DNA from: Noviherbaspirillum saxi
GTDB taxonomy: Bacteria > Pseudomonadota > Gammaproteobacteria > Burkholderiales > Burkholderiaceae_D
Direction of reading: 5' to 3'
Assembly (NCBI RefSeq): GCF_003591035.1
Contig: NZ_QYUO01000003.1
Coordinates: 868,001 to 932,000, forward strand
DNA length: 64,000 nt
A program made the position numbers and the translations under genes. The notes under the pieces were generated by a model, which saw only the letters and a program-made list of their open reading frames with translations, had not been told where the DNA came from and ran no database searches. Position 1 is the stretch's first letter. Each line of letters begins with the position of its first letter. Below, one piece after another: positions 1 through 9,234 of the stretch.

Positions 1-774
1 TTTACTGGCTCGACTTCTGTGGGCAAAGCCATCGTCGCTACGGCGGCACAGGACATGAAGCGCGTCACCCTTGAACTGGGCGGCAAGTCGCCGGTGATTG
101 TGTTCGCGGATGCTGATGTCGAGCGCGCTGTGGAAGGCGTGGCGAATGGGATTTTTTACAATTCAGGACAGGTGTGCGCGGCCGGCTCGCGTCTCTATGT
201 CGACAGGAAAATCTATGACCGTGTCGTCGAGGGAGTCGCGGCCCGCGCGGCACAGATGAACATCGGCTCGGGACTTGACTTGACCTCGCACATCGGCCCG
301 CTGATTTCGCGCGAGCAGCGTGACCGGGTTGCCGCATATGTGGCCTCGGGTTGCGCCGATGGTGCTGAGCTGGTTACCGGAGGCCGCTTGCTGGACGGTG
401 AGGGCTACTTCATGCAGCCCACGGTGCTTTCCAAGACCAACCGCGACATGCGTGTGGTGCAGGAGGAGATCTTTGGTCCGGTGCTGTGCGCGATGCCATT
501 CCAGAGTGACGAGCTGGCGCGGATCCTGGGCGATGCGAACGACTCGCGCTACGGGCTGGCTGCTAGCGTCTGGACGCAGGACGTCGGCCTCGCGCACCGG
601 ACCGCGCGGATGCTGCGCGCTGGCCATGTCTCAGTTAACGCGACCTTAGCGATGGACATGGCGTTGCCCTTCGGCGGCTTCAAGCAGTCTGGGTGGGGGC
701 GTGAGGGGGGAGCGGCCGGGGTCGAGGCCTATACCGAATTGAAGTCGGTTGCCGTTGCCCTTGGCGGGCGATAG
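1..774 (+). CDS. NAD(P)-dependent aldehyde dehydrogenase, C-terminal part (cut by left edge)
   Basis: The frame is open from the first base and encodes the last 257 residues of an aldehyde dehydrogenase, which oxidises an aldehyde to its acid with NAD(P)+. Visible family marks are the cofactor-site FTGS at the very start, the general-base glutamate in LELGG (about residue 27), the catalytic cysteine in NSGQVCAAGSR (about residue 58) and EEIFGPV near residue 160. The amino-terminal half lies outside the window. It runs in the same direction as the next aldehyde dehydrogenase, with about 60 bases between them, so the two may be co-transcribed. They are paralogues and not duplicates of one another at close identity. 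The natural substrate cannot be read from the sequence. Confidence 0.93.
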   Translation, partial: FTGSTSVGKAIVATAAQDMKRVTLELGGKSPVIVFADADVERAVEGVANGIFYNSGQVCAAGSRLYVDRKIYDRVVEGVAARAAQMNIGSGLDLTSHIGPLISREQRDRVAAYVASGCADGAELVTGGRLLDGEGYFMQPTVLSKTNRDMRVVQEEIFGPVLCAMPFQSDELARILGDANDSRYGLAASVWTQDVGLAHRTARMLRAGHVSVNATLAMDMALPFGGFKQSGWGREGGAAGVEAYTELKSVAVALGGR

Positions 775-833
775 ACAAAATTGCTGTTTCAGTAGGTGCT
801 GCGGCACCAAAAATGTATAAATCGAGGAATCAA

Positions 834-2261
834 ATGGATTACCCCCAGATTGCAATGTATATAGATGGCGAATGGGTCGGCGCCGAGGGCCGCGATTCGC
901 AACCCGTCTTGAACCCCGCCACTGGCGAGCAGATAGCCGTGCTGCCGCATGCCGGGCAGGCAGACCTGGAGCGCGCGCTCGAGTCGGCGCGTCGTGGTTT
1001 TCTGCTTTGGCGCGCCACGCCGGCGCAGGAGCGCGCCGTTGTGCTGCGCCGCGCTGCCGACTGGTTGCGCGCCCGGGTCGACGATGTGGCCCGGATTGCC
1101 ACCACGGAGCAGGGCAAACCGCTGGCTGAAACGCGCATCGAACTCATGGCTGCGGCCGACTGTTTGGAATGGTACGGGGAAGAGGGCCGGCGCGCCTATG
1201 GCCGCGTACTGCCGCGCCCTCCTGGCAGCAGGACCCTGGTGGTCAAGGAACCGATAGGTCCGGTGGCCGCTTTTGCGCCGTGGAATTTTCCACTTGGTAA
1301 TCCAGCGCGGAAGCTGGGTGCGGCGATCGGCGCGGGCTGCTCGGTCATCCTGAAACCTCCCGAGGAGGCTCCAGCCTCAGCCATGATGGTGGCACGCGCC
1401 TTGATCGAGTCCGGCTTGCCGGTCGGCGTCATGAACATCGTGTACGGCGTGCCCGATACCATTTCGCGATACTTGCTGCGCTCGCCGGTGATCCGCAAAC
1501 TCTCGTTCACCGGCTCCACCGCGGTGGGCAAACACTTGATGAACCTGGCATCGGAACGGGGCATCCGCACGACAATGGAACTGGGCGGGCATGCGCCGGT
1601 TCTGGTGTTCGACGATGCCGATATCGAGCAGGCACTGAGTCTAACGGTCGCCAGTAAGTACCGCAACGCGGGACAGGTTTGCGTTTCGCCGACCAGGTTC
1701 TACATACAGGAGGGTGTATACGAGCGTTTTGTTGCCGAATTCTCTCGGCGGGCTTCTGCGTTGCAGGTCGGGAACGGCTTGCATGAGGGGACGCGAATGG
1801 GGCCCATGGCGCATCCCCGCCGGCTCGGCGCGATGGAATCGCTGATCGCTGATGCCCGGGCGGCGGGGGCGAAGTTGGAGACGGGCGGCGAGCAGATCGA
1901 CCGGGCTGGTTATTTCTGGCAGCCAACGGTGCTCAGCGATGTACCGATACACGCGCGGGTAATGAGCGAGGAGCCGTTCGGCCCCGTCGCTGTCATGTCG
2001 CCTTTTAAAACGTTCGATGAAGCTATCGAGCAAGCGAATCGGCTGCCGTTCGGACTTGCAGCGTACGCGTTCAGCACTTCCGCGAAGCAAGTAATGATGG
2101 TGGGCGATGCGCTGGAGGCTGGCATGATCGGCATCAATACCACCATGATCGGTGCGGTCGACGCACCTTTTGGCGGGGTGAAGGAAAGTGGACATGGGTC
2201 GGAGAACGCGATCGAGGGGTTGGAGGCATGTCTGGTAACGAAGCAAATCTCTCAGGCGTAA
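834..2261 (+). CDS. NAD(P)-dependent aldehyde dehydrogenase (succinate-semialdehyde dehydrogenase-like)
   Basis: A full-length aldehyde dehydrogenase of 475 residues, the usual size. It carries the Rossmann loop FTGSTAVGK (about residue 230), the general base in MELGGHAP (about 255), the catalytic cysteine in NAGQVCVSP (about 288) and EEPFGPV (about 384). I chose ATG 834 because GAGGAA lies about 8 bases upstream; ATG 813 is in frame but has no clear ribosome site. Its position just after another aldehyde dehydrogenase and ahead of a MarR gene suggests an inducible alcohol/aldehyde or semialdehyde degradation unit. Its N-terminal style (YIDGEW, NPATGE) resembles the succinate-semialdehyde dehydrogenase branch, but that substrate is an inference. 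Confidence 0.9.
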   Translation: MDYPQIAMYIDGEWVGAEGRDSQPVLNPATGEQIAVLPHAGQADLERALESARRGFLLWRATPAQERAVVLRRAADWLRARVDDVARIATTEQGKPLAETRIELMAAADCLEWYGEEGRRAYGRVLPRPPGSRTLVVKEPIGPVAAFAPWNFPLGNPARKLGAAIGAGCSVILKPPEEAPASAMMVARALIESGLPVGVMNIVYGVPDTISRYLLRSPVIRKLSFTGSTAVGKHLMNLASERGIRTTMELGGHAPVLVFDDADIEQALSLTVASKYRNAGQVCVSPTRFYIQEGVYERFVAEFSRRASALQVGNGLHEGTRMGPMAHPRRLGAMESLIADARAAGAKLETGGEQIDRAGYFWQPTVLSDVPIHARVMSEEPFGPVAVMSPFKTFDEAIEQANRLPFGLAAYAFSTSAKQVMMVGDALEAGMIGINTTMIGAVDAPFGGVKESGHGSENAIEGLEACLVTKQISQA

Positions 2262-2338
2262 GCGCTCCCCGGGCGGCCTCTGGGCAGCCCGGCAATTCGC
2301 GGTCGGATCGACACGCCTTATGGGTGCGTTGATATAAA

Positions 2339-2363
2339 CAACATTTACTTTATAATATTGTTG
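2339..2363. promoter_or_regulatory. Inverted repeat over a -10 box, candidate MarR operator
   Basis: The arms CAACA (2339-2343) and TGTTG (2359-2363) flank an AT-rich core that contains TATAAT at 2351-2356. It lies about 50 bases before the MarR gene. This layout fits an autoregulated MarR promoter in which the operator covers the -10 element. The assignment rests on position and symmetry only. Confidence 0.45.
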
Positions 2364-2413
2364 GCGCGGCAATCTGCCGCAATTCGTGACCCACCGAAAC
2401 CAAGGATGGCGTA

Positions 2414-2866
2414 TTGGCGACTCCTAAAAAAAGCGTGGCGAAAACCACCATCGAGGCGACGACACTCTACATGCTCGCTGGCGCGCATCATGGTGTGCGC
2501 ACCTTGATCGAAAGCGCACTCAAGCCGCTCGATTTGACGCCATTGCAGTACACCGTGCTGTCGATCATCGAACATAGGCCAGGGCTCTCATCGGCCGCGC
2601 TGGCGCGGCGCTTTTATGTCACCGCCCAAAATATGGGGCAGCTTCTGGTCACTCTGGAAAAGCGCGGCTTGCTGACGCGCTTGGAGAATGAAGAGAACAG
2701 GCGCCATCTGACGATTACATTGACGGATGAAGGCCACCGCTTGCAAGCTGTAGGGGCGTCGCAGATGCAACTGGTCGAGCGTGCCGTACTGGCGAATGTG
2801 CCGAAGGAAGCGGTCGCGACGCTACGCGAAACACTCGCTACCATCATCGCCACCCTGCGTTCTTGA
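2414..2866 (+). CDS. MarR family transcriptional regulator
   Basis: A 150-residue winged-helix regulator of the MarR family. The DNA-binding core runs from about residue 35 to 105: LTPLQYTVLSIIEHRPGLS, the recognition helix ALARRFYVTAQNMGQLLVTLEKRG, then the wing LTRLENEENRRHLTITLTDEG. The start is TTG at 2414, preceded by AAGGA 7 bases upstream; the nearby ATG at 2406 is out of frame. It probably represses itself and neighbouring aldehyde dehydrogenase genes in response to an aromatic or aldehyde ligand. This is inferred from family behaviour and from the palindrome in its promoter. Confidence 0.88.
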   Translation: MATPKKSVAKTTIEATTLYMLAGAHHGVRTLIESALKPLDLTPLQYTVLSIIEHRPGLSSAALARRFYVTAQNMGQLLVTLEKRGLLTRLENEENRRHLTITLTDEGHRLQAVGASQMQLVERAVLANVPKEAVATLRETLATIIATLRS

Positions 2867-3048
2867 CCACGCGGTTCGCTTAAACGCGTCTCCATTGACG
2901 CGCCGCCCTTTCGGGCGACGCGGGCTTACCGCACACCTGCTGTCCGTGCCGACTGCGCAACGCCACCCCTTTCCTTCCCGCTATTTGCCACGCCGCGCGC
3001 GTGGGGCGCACATCTTGTCCGGCACTGCCACCCAATATCGTTGACAAG

Positions 3049-3092
3049 GTGTTTCTACTTTATACAAATGTAGTTTATATAAGAATTTTTTT
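3049..3092. promoter_or_regulatory. AT-rich operator-like sequence before the aldehyde dehydrogenase remnant
   Basis: The stretch contains an ACTTTATA word also found in the MarR promoter and a short CTAC/GTAG dyad with AT-rich centre. It precedes the decayed aldehyde dehydrogenase at 3098. It may be a relic operator of the MarR gene upstream that outlived its target. The support is a shared 8-base word and position, so this is weak. Confidence 0.25.
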
Positions 3093-3097
3093 TGGAC

Positions 3098-3455
3098 ACC
3101 CCCATGTCCACACCCTCGTCAATGCATTTTCGGCGCAAGCGACAGCCTTGCAAATAGGTTCCGGGCTGGACCCCGATACACAGATGGGACCGCTTGCCAA
3201 TCCGCGTCGTCTGGCCGCGATGCATGCGCTGGTTGAGGATGCGCGTGCTGACCGACTTGGCGCCGGGGGCGCGTGTCATAACCGAAAAACCGTTCGGCCC
3301 GCTGGTCATGATTGTCCCGTTCGACAACGAGGAGCCGGCCATCGCGCAAGCGAACGCGTTACCGTTCGGACTGGTGGCTTACGTCTTCACATCGGACGCG
3401 GATCACCAAAGTGTTGCCCGGTTATCGGGACGCACAGTCGGGCTCGTCTATTTTG
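3098..3455 (+). pseudogene. Aldehyde dehydrogenase remnant with deletions and a frameshift
   Basis: Two pieces of an aldehyde dehydrogenase remain. The first reads ALQIGSGLDPDTQMGPLANP and continues to about 3240; it aligns with the segment after the catalytic cysteine in the intact gene at 834-2261. After a frame change at about 3240-3270 the second piece reads RVITEKPFGPLVMIVPFDN and LPFGLVAYVFTS, and stops aligning near 3455. The segment between them (the family's usual ETGG...GYFxxPT stretch) is missing, as are the amino-terminal half with the catalytic cysteine and the carboxyl end. It cannot make an active enzyme. The sequence before it is AT-rich and promoter-like, so the deletion seems to have removed the first two thirds of the gene. 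Confidence 0.82.
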
Positions 3456-3470
3456 CAGCGCTGCATAGAC

Positions 3471-4124
3471 TCAATCGTTGCGCGGTACTAGCCCTGACAG
3501 AATTAGAGCGATGAAGGAATCGATGAACGACTCGGGATCGAAGGCACGATCATTGTATGGGTAGAGCGAAGATTTGCAAATCATTAACATCAAGATGGGG
3601 GAAAGAAGGGCCTGTGCGGCTGAGGCAGGACCGATGGAGGTGAAGTGACCTTGCGCTATTCCCCGTGCGACGATATTGCTGACCAACTTGACGCTGCGCT
3701 CCAACACTTCTTCATTATAGAACGCGGCTAATTCTGGAAAGCTCCCAGCCTCTGCCACTATCAGTCTGGCGATGGATGAAACCCTCGGGGCGCTCACTCG
3801 CTGCCACCACCCCGATATGAAGCAGCGGAGCAGATCCGCACTGTGGCCGGAGAATTCCGGGATATCGTCCCGCGTATATTCAATTGCCTCTGCCAGGTTC
3901 TCGCGGACCACCATCGTGAACAACTCTTCCTTGTTCACGAAGTAAAGATAAAACGTGCCTTTTGAGACCCCGGCGCGTTTGACTACATCTTCCAGGCGCG
4001 TCGACGCATAGCCTTTCTCTTCAAAAAGCTCCAGTGCCGCCGCCAGTAACTCTTGGCGGCGCGCATTTTTCCGGCGCTGCCAACGGGCCTTTACGAGGAC
4101 CGGTAATGTTTTCCGCTGATTCAT
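3471..4124 (-). CDS. TetR/AcrR family transcriptional regulator
   Basis: A 217-residue TetR-family repressor. The helix-turn-helix spans about residues 20-66, with RRQELLAAALELFEEKGY, the recognition helix TRLEDVVKRAGVSKGTFYLYF and the linker NKEELF. The rest is the helical ligand-binding domain, which is not conserved enough to suggest a ligand. It lies downstream of, and in the same direction as, the GMC oxidoreductase (gap about 175 bases), so it may regulate that gene. No operator was identified. Confidence 0.88.
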   Translation of the reverse strand: MNQRKTLPVLVKARWQRRKNARRQELLAAALELFEEKGYASTRLEDVVKRAGVSKGTFYLYFVNKEELFTMVVRENLAEAIEYTRDDIPEFSGHSADLLRCFISGWWQRVSAPRVSSIARLIVAEAGSFPELAAFYNEEVLERSVKLVSNIVARGIAQGHFTSIGPASAAQALLSPILMLMICKSSLYPYNDRAFDPESFIDSFIALILSGLVPRND

Positions 4125-4299
4125 TTTTCTTGCTCATCACAGTTAGCGGCCTGGACACCAGCGGTGCCCCTGCAATCACAGTGTTACCGCTTCTTGCCGC
4201 ACAGAGGTATGCGAGCGATGGCCGTCACCAACCGTCGACGGCCACAGAAGATCGGGTTTTTAAAACGGCAATCTTTCCGTTTGGGAAGAGAGACCGCGC

Positions 4300-5892
4300 C
4301 TACTTGGCATCCCTCATTATTATTTCAGCTCCCTTTTCCGCGAGCATCATCACCGGGAAATTGGTATTGCCACTAGTAATATTGGGCATCACGGAGGCAT
4401 CGATCACACGCAAGCCATCGAGTCCGCGAACACGGAGCGAAGTATCCACTACCGCATTGGCATCGGCTCCCATTTTGCATGTTCCGACCGGGTGATATAT
4501 CGATAAGGCGTTCTCTCTGATGTACGCATCTAACTCGGTGTCGGCATTGGCCGCTTTGCCTGGCGCTAGCTCGACGCCGCGGAATTCGTCGAATGCTTTC
4601 TGTGCAATGATGTCACGAGCAATCCGGAGGCCATCCCGAAGTACCCTTAGATCATCGGGGTCTGCAAGATAGTTTGGATCGATCGCTGGTGGTGCTGTCG
4701 GGTCGGCGCTGACAATCTTGACTGTGCCGACACTGTTAGGGCGACTACCGGTCACACTCGCCATGAAGCCTTCGTCGCGTATAAGATCCCGTCCATGATT
4801 GGAGAACATGAGCGGAAGACAATAGACTTGCACATCTGGATATTCGATATCTTTCCGGGTTTTCGCGTGTGCCCAACTCTCCAGTCCATTTGTGGCGGCT
4901 GGTCCTTTTCGGAACATAAGATATTGGGCGAGAGCGGACACCATTGAAACCGGTCGAAGGTTTGAAAGCGCGGAATAGGGTTTGGTAATCTTCTGTTTGA
5001 CCGAAACTGAAAGATGATCGCGCAAATTACGGCCTACCCCGGGCAGTTCGTGAACGACGGCGATGTCGTGGGGCGTGATATCGTCGGGATTTCCGATACC
5101 CGATAACTGCAGCAACTGCGGTGAGTTGATAGCACCGCCCGAGAGAATAACCTCCCGACTCGCCTGACAGAAGTGCTGTCCCGATCGATCACTGTATTCC
5201 ACCCCAATTGCGCGCCCATTTTTTACAACTATTTTTCTCACAAGAGCATTGCTAATAATCTTTAGATTGGGACGGGCCATCGCAGGCCTTAGATAACAGT
5301 GCGCAGTGCTTTGACGAAGGCCATTAGCATAATTGCCCTGCATAAGAGAAATTCCTTCAGGCGTTTTGGCATTGTAGTCTTCATTGAAGCCGTGGCCGGC
5401 TTCAATGGCCGCCTGCACCCAGCTTTGTGAGATACGACTTATCCTCTCTTTAGTCGTTTGCGTCACACCGACGGGTCCCGTCCGCCCACGAAGCGTTTCG
5501 TCTCCGTTCGCAAAGCTTTCGACCAACTTGAAATATGGCAAGCAATCATGAAAAGCCCAGCCAGGGTTGCCGAGATCGGCCCAATGGTCATAATCGCCTG
5601 GATTTCCCCACGATACCGCCATTCCGTTGATTGAACTGGACCCGCCGAGAACTTTTCCGCGGGGGACATACATCGTTCGACCATTTAGGCCCGATTGTGG
5701 AGTGGTCTCGAAGTTCCAATTTCCCATTCCGGACTTCATAATCTCAAAATACCCGGCTGGCATGCGGTACATAAGGCTGCTATCTTTTCCGCCCGCTTCA
5801 ATTAATGTGACGTGTACCTTAGGATCGTTGCTTAGTCGATTTGCAAGGATGCAGCCAGCGGATCCTGCACCAATAATAATGTAGTCAGACAT
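4300..5892 (-). CDS. GMC family FAD-dependent oxidoreductase (choline/alcohol dehydrogenase-like)
   Basis: A 530-residue GMC flavoenzyme, the normal length for this family, which oxidises primary alcohols. The dinucleotide-binding motif IIIGAGSAGCILANRL is at the amino terminus, the first GMC signature with GGSSSINGM lies near residue 85, and the second with SGGAINSPQLLQLSG lies near residue 250. The carboxyl end has the active-site histidine region YHPVGTCKMG and the FAD-contacting DASVMPNITSGNTNFP. Start ATG 5892 gives the motif in its usual place. Alcohol oxidation here would feed the aldehyde dehydrogenases at 1-2261, although they are on the other strand. A betA-type choline dehydrogenase is possible, but no betB or betI is adjacent. 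Confidence 0.9.
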   Translation of the reverse strand: MSDYIIIGAGSAGCILANRLSNDPKVHVTLIEAGGKDSSLMYRMPAGYFEIMKSGMGNWNFETTPQSGLNGRTMYVPRGKVLGGSSSINGMAVSWGNPGDYDHWADLGNPGWAFHDCLPYFKLVESFANGDETLRGRTGPVGVTQTTKERISRISQSWVQAAIEAGHGFNEDYNAKTPEGISLMQGNYANGLRQSTAHCYLRPAMARPNLKIISNALVRKIVVKNGRAIGVEYSDRSGQHFCQASREVILSGGAINSPQLLQLSGIGNPDDITPHDIAVVHELPGVGRNLRDHLSVSVKQKITKPYSALSNLRPVSMVSALAQYLMFRKGPAATNGLESWAHAKTRKDIEYPDVQVYCLPLMFSNHGRDLIRDEGFMASVTGSRPNSVGTVKIVSADPTAPPAIDPNYLADPDDLRVLRDGLRIARDIIAQKAFDEFRGVELAPGKAANADTELDAYIRENALSIYHPVGTCKMGADANAVVDTSLRVRGLDGLRVIDASVMPNITSGNTNFPVMMLAEKGAEIIMRDAK

Positions 5893-6821
5893 AAAAATAC
5901 CTTTATGGATGCCGCTCTAACGGCGAAATTCCTCTGTTTGGCTGTGTCCCAGGTGAGGGTATTGGAATATCGTGCTTTCTATCGGTTGTTTACCTAGGCG
6001 AGTTCGACCATAGAAGATAAATGCCGATAGGTGGAATAAGGCGTGCAGCCGATATGCCTTTGCGAGCCACATTCGTACCCAAGAAGAAGTCTGGAGGCTG
6101 GCTCTTGGAGGGATGCCACAACCCGACTGTTACAGCTTGAAAAAAGCTGCCTCAGGAATAGAACCTTTAGCCCACAGGCCCACTAGTAGCACACGACTGT
6201 TAAGCCGTACACGACGGATCTGGTGGAGTAAGTTTTGTGGCACCTTAAGAGCAATAGCCCAGTGAATATGTCTTAACTGACGGGCAATGTTTGCATAGGA
6301 CGGTCTCCAATATTGTAATGGTATGATGTCCTCATCGTATCCTTAGCAATCGCCGAAGTCAATTGTTTCAATATCCTCAATTTTAATTATTGGTTCGTTC
6401 TGAGCGCGCCTTATGCCGGGTGTGTGCCTTGTACGATGAGCATAGGCGATATTAGGAGGTATGAAAAAGTACTCGTGTTAAATTGATGCGAAATCCATAA
6501 AATGGCAGGACGCGCACCTGCAAGCGAACTGCAAACCAGATGTTTTGCGTTCTAACTAATGTATTGGTCAAATGGACTCTGGGGTTGCGGCGCGCCGAAA
6601 GGAGCATGTCCGGGCACGTGTTGCCATCAAAACCCTGGCCGATAACAAAGCGATCAACGGCGTCGGATCTGACCGTGAGCGCCGCTATAGCGCCCGCGCT
6701 TAACGACGCCCACTATATGCTGGTTGGAGAAAAAGGCAATTATGCTGCGAGCTTCTGATCCGGTAGAGCAGATTGCACCAGCTTAGTTTTGGTAGAAACC
6801 AAAGCTGGTGTGACAAGATGA
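5893..6821. other. Long non-coding stretch
   Basis: About 930 bases without a convincing gene. It is more AT-rich than its flanks and holds only short open frames that lack ribosome sites or recognisable protein features. A GGAGGT followed by a five-codon open frame occurs near 6452. The right end (6764-6810) carries a TAGAGCAGATTGC word shared with mobile-element ends elsewhere in the window, followed by a hairpin. Confidence 0.5.
6776..6810 (-). terminator. Hairpin after the 476-residue hypothetical gene
   Basis: CACCAGCTT (6776-6784) pairs with AAGCTGGTG (6802-6810), and the inner bases also pair partly. It lies about a dozen bases past the stop of the gene at 6822-8252. No T-tract follows on the minus strand, so it may be a weak terminator or an RNA-stabilising hairpin. 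It is not a canonical intrinsic terminator. Confidence 0.4.
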
Positions 6822-8252
6822 TTATCGCGGCGTGCGAGTGAACTTCCCGGGGCGCTTGTTCGGACCTTTTGCCGCGCCTTTGTTGTTGTGTGGCTTGTTG
6901 AATCTCGGGCGAGGCTGCCCGCTTCCGCCTGGCTTGTCCAGCCACACATCGAGCTGTTCTCGGACACGCGCCATCCCACCCGTGAGCCGCAGATAGCGAT
7001 TTCTGAACGACTGTCTTAGAATCTCATCGGTTTTTGCGGGAACATCTTCACGCAAGCCGATTACGCGCTGGCATTGCTCGAGTGCGCCTGCATGGGGGAC
7101 ATCGTCGACCGCGATGGCCGTCAACATCAGTTGCGGATACATCTGCTGCAGATCACTGAAGTCTCGTGGACTTGCACCCACAACGCCCACGACCGGCTTG
7201 AAACTGCTGTTGGCTGACGGCGGCAGCTTCGGGTCAAACAACGGTTGAACGTCGTTGTCCATCTCCCCATCGTCATCGTCGGCAGTACTAGGCTGATGCC
7301 GATTGCTGGTTGGGTCCGTATCCTTGAGAGACTGGGGAGGAGCCGGGCGCGGGTTCAACTGATGTTGCGCGTTTTCACGGGAGCGGGGATGGCTCACGCT
7401 GCCCGTATTGCGCTCCATGTTGCCAGCGCGGGGCATTGCCTGTCCCAACAGGGTGGCCACAGCGTTGATATTTTCTGGCCTGGATGCGACGTTAACCAAC
7501 GCCTGTACGAACTCCTGGCATACCATCGCGATAAACGGGCGCACGATCTCATTGAAGTCCACTATAGCGGCGCTGGGCGACTTCTCCGTAAGGCGTACGT
7601 TTCTGACAGCCGGGTCTTGCTTGGGGACTTGGCCGGTAGGGCGTGGATCGTGCTGCGTGCGCTGGTGTTCTACTCGTCTGTCAGTTCCGGCCGCCATTTG
7701 CGAAGATTCTTCTGTAGCCGCAGCAGGCACTCGTGGTGTGGAGCTTGCATGAACGGCTTCTACACGATTGGCTTGATCGCTCGCTTTGCTGGCATTGGTG
7801 TCGGTTGCACTTATCGGATGCGCCGTTGGTGCTGCTGCAGCACGACTGGAATGAGCAATGTCAGTTGATTCTACGATCGGTGCTGGCGTAGCGTTGTGCT
7901 TGTCGATCTTCTTCGCCTTCTCCTGGCTAGCCGCCTTCACTCCGGTCCTATGCGACTGGGCTTCAAATAGTTCTTTCTGCGTTGCGCTAGCTGCGCTCTG
8001 AAGCATCGGCTTTAGTCTTTGACGTACCGATTCAAACCCTTGTGAGATGGAAATGAGCTTTCGATGTCGATGCTCGGGTAACGCGCTTTCCTGCGCAAGG
8101 AAGACGTCCTTGGCTTTCACTTCACTAAGGTCTCGAGAGGAAGATACTACAGAACCCATCGTTGTATGAAGCTGCTTTGCAATCAATTCCCATTCTTCGT
8201 CAGTCCATTTAATGACCGGTGCAGGGGAGGGTGTTTGGAGATTTTTGGCCAT
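6822..8252 (-). CDS. Hypothetical protein, low-complexity centre with conserved ends
   Basis: A 476-residue protein I cannot assign to a characterised family. The first 100 residues are helical, with a SANT/Myb-like WTDEEWELIAKQL near residue 16 and a basic segment around 60-80. Residues 110-230 are Ala/Ser/Thr/Pro-rich and probably disordered. A helical piece (FNEIVRPFIAMVCQEFVQAL) follows at about 235, then another disordered acidic stretch. Residues 350-445 form a compact domain (VVGVVGASPRDFSDLQQMYP ... LRLTGGMARVREQL) with alternating strands and helices, and the tail is very basic (Arg/Lys/Pro/Gly). The basic tail and SANT-like start suggest nucleic-acid binding, but no function is claimed. 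It stands alone in a gene-poor region. Confidence 0.7.
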   Translation of the reverse strand: MAKNLQTPSPAPVIKWTDEEWELIAKQLHTTMGSVVSSSRDLSEVKAKDVFLAQESALPEHRHRKLISISQGFESVRQRLKPMLQSAASATQKELFEAQSHRTGVKAASQEKAKKIDKHNATPAPIVESTDIAHSSRAAAAPTAHPISATDTNASKASDQANRVEAVHASSTPRVPAAATEESSQMAAGTDRRVEHQRTQHDPRPTGQVPKQDPAVRNVRLTEKSPSAAIVDFNEIVRPFIAMVCQEFVQALVNVASRPENINAVATLLGQAMPRAGNMERNTGSVSHPRSRENAQHQLNPRPAPPQSLKDTDPTSNRHQPSTADDDDGEMDNDVQPLFDPKLPPSANSSFKPVVGVVGASPRDFSDLQQMYPQLMLTAIAVDDVPHAGALEQCQRVIGLREDVPAKTDEILRQSFRNRYLRLTGGMARVREQLDVWLDKPGGSGQPRPRFNKPHNNKGAAKGPNKRPGKFTRTPR

Positions 8253-8514
8253 GCCGAGTAATTGCCGTAGTAAAGATGAAGAGCGGGGGGGCAGACAGCG
8301 ACATCGTCATGCGATGTAGGTCCGCGATTTCCGATCATAGAGGTACCCCTGACAAAAGGGGATGATAGGCTTTGTTGTTTCAATAGATCAGAGCTTCAAG
8401 AACGCAACGAAACATGCAATGAAAGCGTTATTCGGCGCCATTTAAGCGAAACTGTTGGCGGGTCTGAATAACCGCTAGCCTGGAGAAAGAACCGGTCTCT
8501 TGAGCGGGCCCTCA

Positions 8515-8739
8515 TCAATGATCCAACGAACGCTCATTCACGCCACCATACGTTTCCAGAGCCGATCGTGTCGTAAGGTCGCTGGACCTGAGCTGCCGAA
8601 TTGCCTTGTTCATTTCGTCACTATTATGCCAGTAAAGCGGTAAAACCTCAGATAGCATCACAGCTACGCATTCCCGTGTGCCACGGGTTTTTGTGTTGAT
8701 GTAGCCTGCCGAGGGTGCACCTTCCACATAGCGATTCAC
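8515..8739 (-). CDS. Possible small hypothetical protein
   Basis: A 74-residue open frame directly downstream of the pseudo-receiver gene on the same strand. Composition is protein-like (VMLSEVLPLYWHNSDEMNKA is amphipathic), but there is no clear ribosome site before ATG 8739 and no recognisable domain. It may be the tail of a degraded gene. Low confidence. Confidence 0.3.
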   Translation of the reverse strand: MNRYVEGAPSAGYINTKTRGTRECVAVMLSEVLPLYWHNSDEMNKAIRQLRSSDLTTRSALETYGGVNERSLDH

Positions 8740-8772
8740 CGTCGGGCGTTGACGGTTGTGTACCAGTATGGA

Positions 8773-9234
8773 CTACACCAGATGCTCTACACCCGCCAGG
8801 TCAAACACCAACTGCCGTAGTTTTGTACGGGCTCCGTCAAAACCGTATTCTCGCCGCCACCGGTTCACGTCAATAAAGCCGGCTGCTGCCAGTGCCTTCG
8901 CCGCCATACTAATGCCCTGAAACGCCGTTTCGTCCAGCTCACCATCCAATACGCGTACGCACAGGAAGGGCGTCTCGCAGGCTTGTGGGCTAGCCTTGGC
9001 ATGACGTAACAAATCAAACATATTGCTATCGGCAAAGTGCGTGCCGCAAACGATCACATCGAAAGGTTCCTGCAGCAGGCGCTGCGCTTCCTGCATCGTG
9101 GTGCAGAACGTCAAATCAAAATATCCATGCCAGGCGTCTTCCACGACAGGAATGACACGCGGGACCTCGGCGATCAGTACTTTAGGCTTAGGTGAAGACA
9201 TTTCTCGCAACGCCTGGTTTATTGTATGAAGCAT
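8773..9234 (-). CDS. Receiver-like (CheY-fold) protein without the phospho-acceptor aspartate
   Basis: A 153-residue stand-alone protein whose pattern follows a response-regulator receiver: strand KVLIAEV at about 20, helix TMQEAQRLL at about 48, strand DVIVCG at about 59 and helix MFDLLRHAKAS at about 72. In true receivers the strand near residue 59 ends in the phosphorylated aspartate; here the equivalent position after DVIVC is Gly, and the acidic pocket after the first strand is also not obvious. Start ATG 9234 is preceded by AAGGAG, so expression is likely. It could be a pseudo-receiver acting by protein contact. No kinase is adjacent. The fold call is from pattern reading and is moderate. 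Confidence 0.6.
   Translation of the reverse strand: MLHTINQALREMSSPKPKVLIAEVPRVIPVVEDAWHGYFDLTFCTTMQEAQRLLQEPFDVIVCGTHFADSNMFDLLRHAKASPQACETPFLCVRVLDGELDETAFQGISMAAKALAAAGFIDVNRWRREYGFDGARTKLRQLVFDLAGVEHLV

Noticed and set aside
6540..6758. A 72-codon frame in the 5.9-6.8 kb gap
   Set aside because: No ribosome site, no domain and no neighbour; composition is not convincing.
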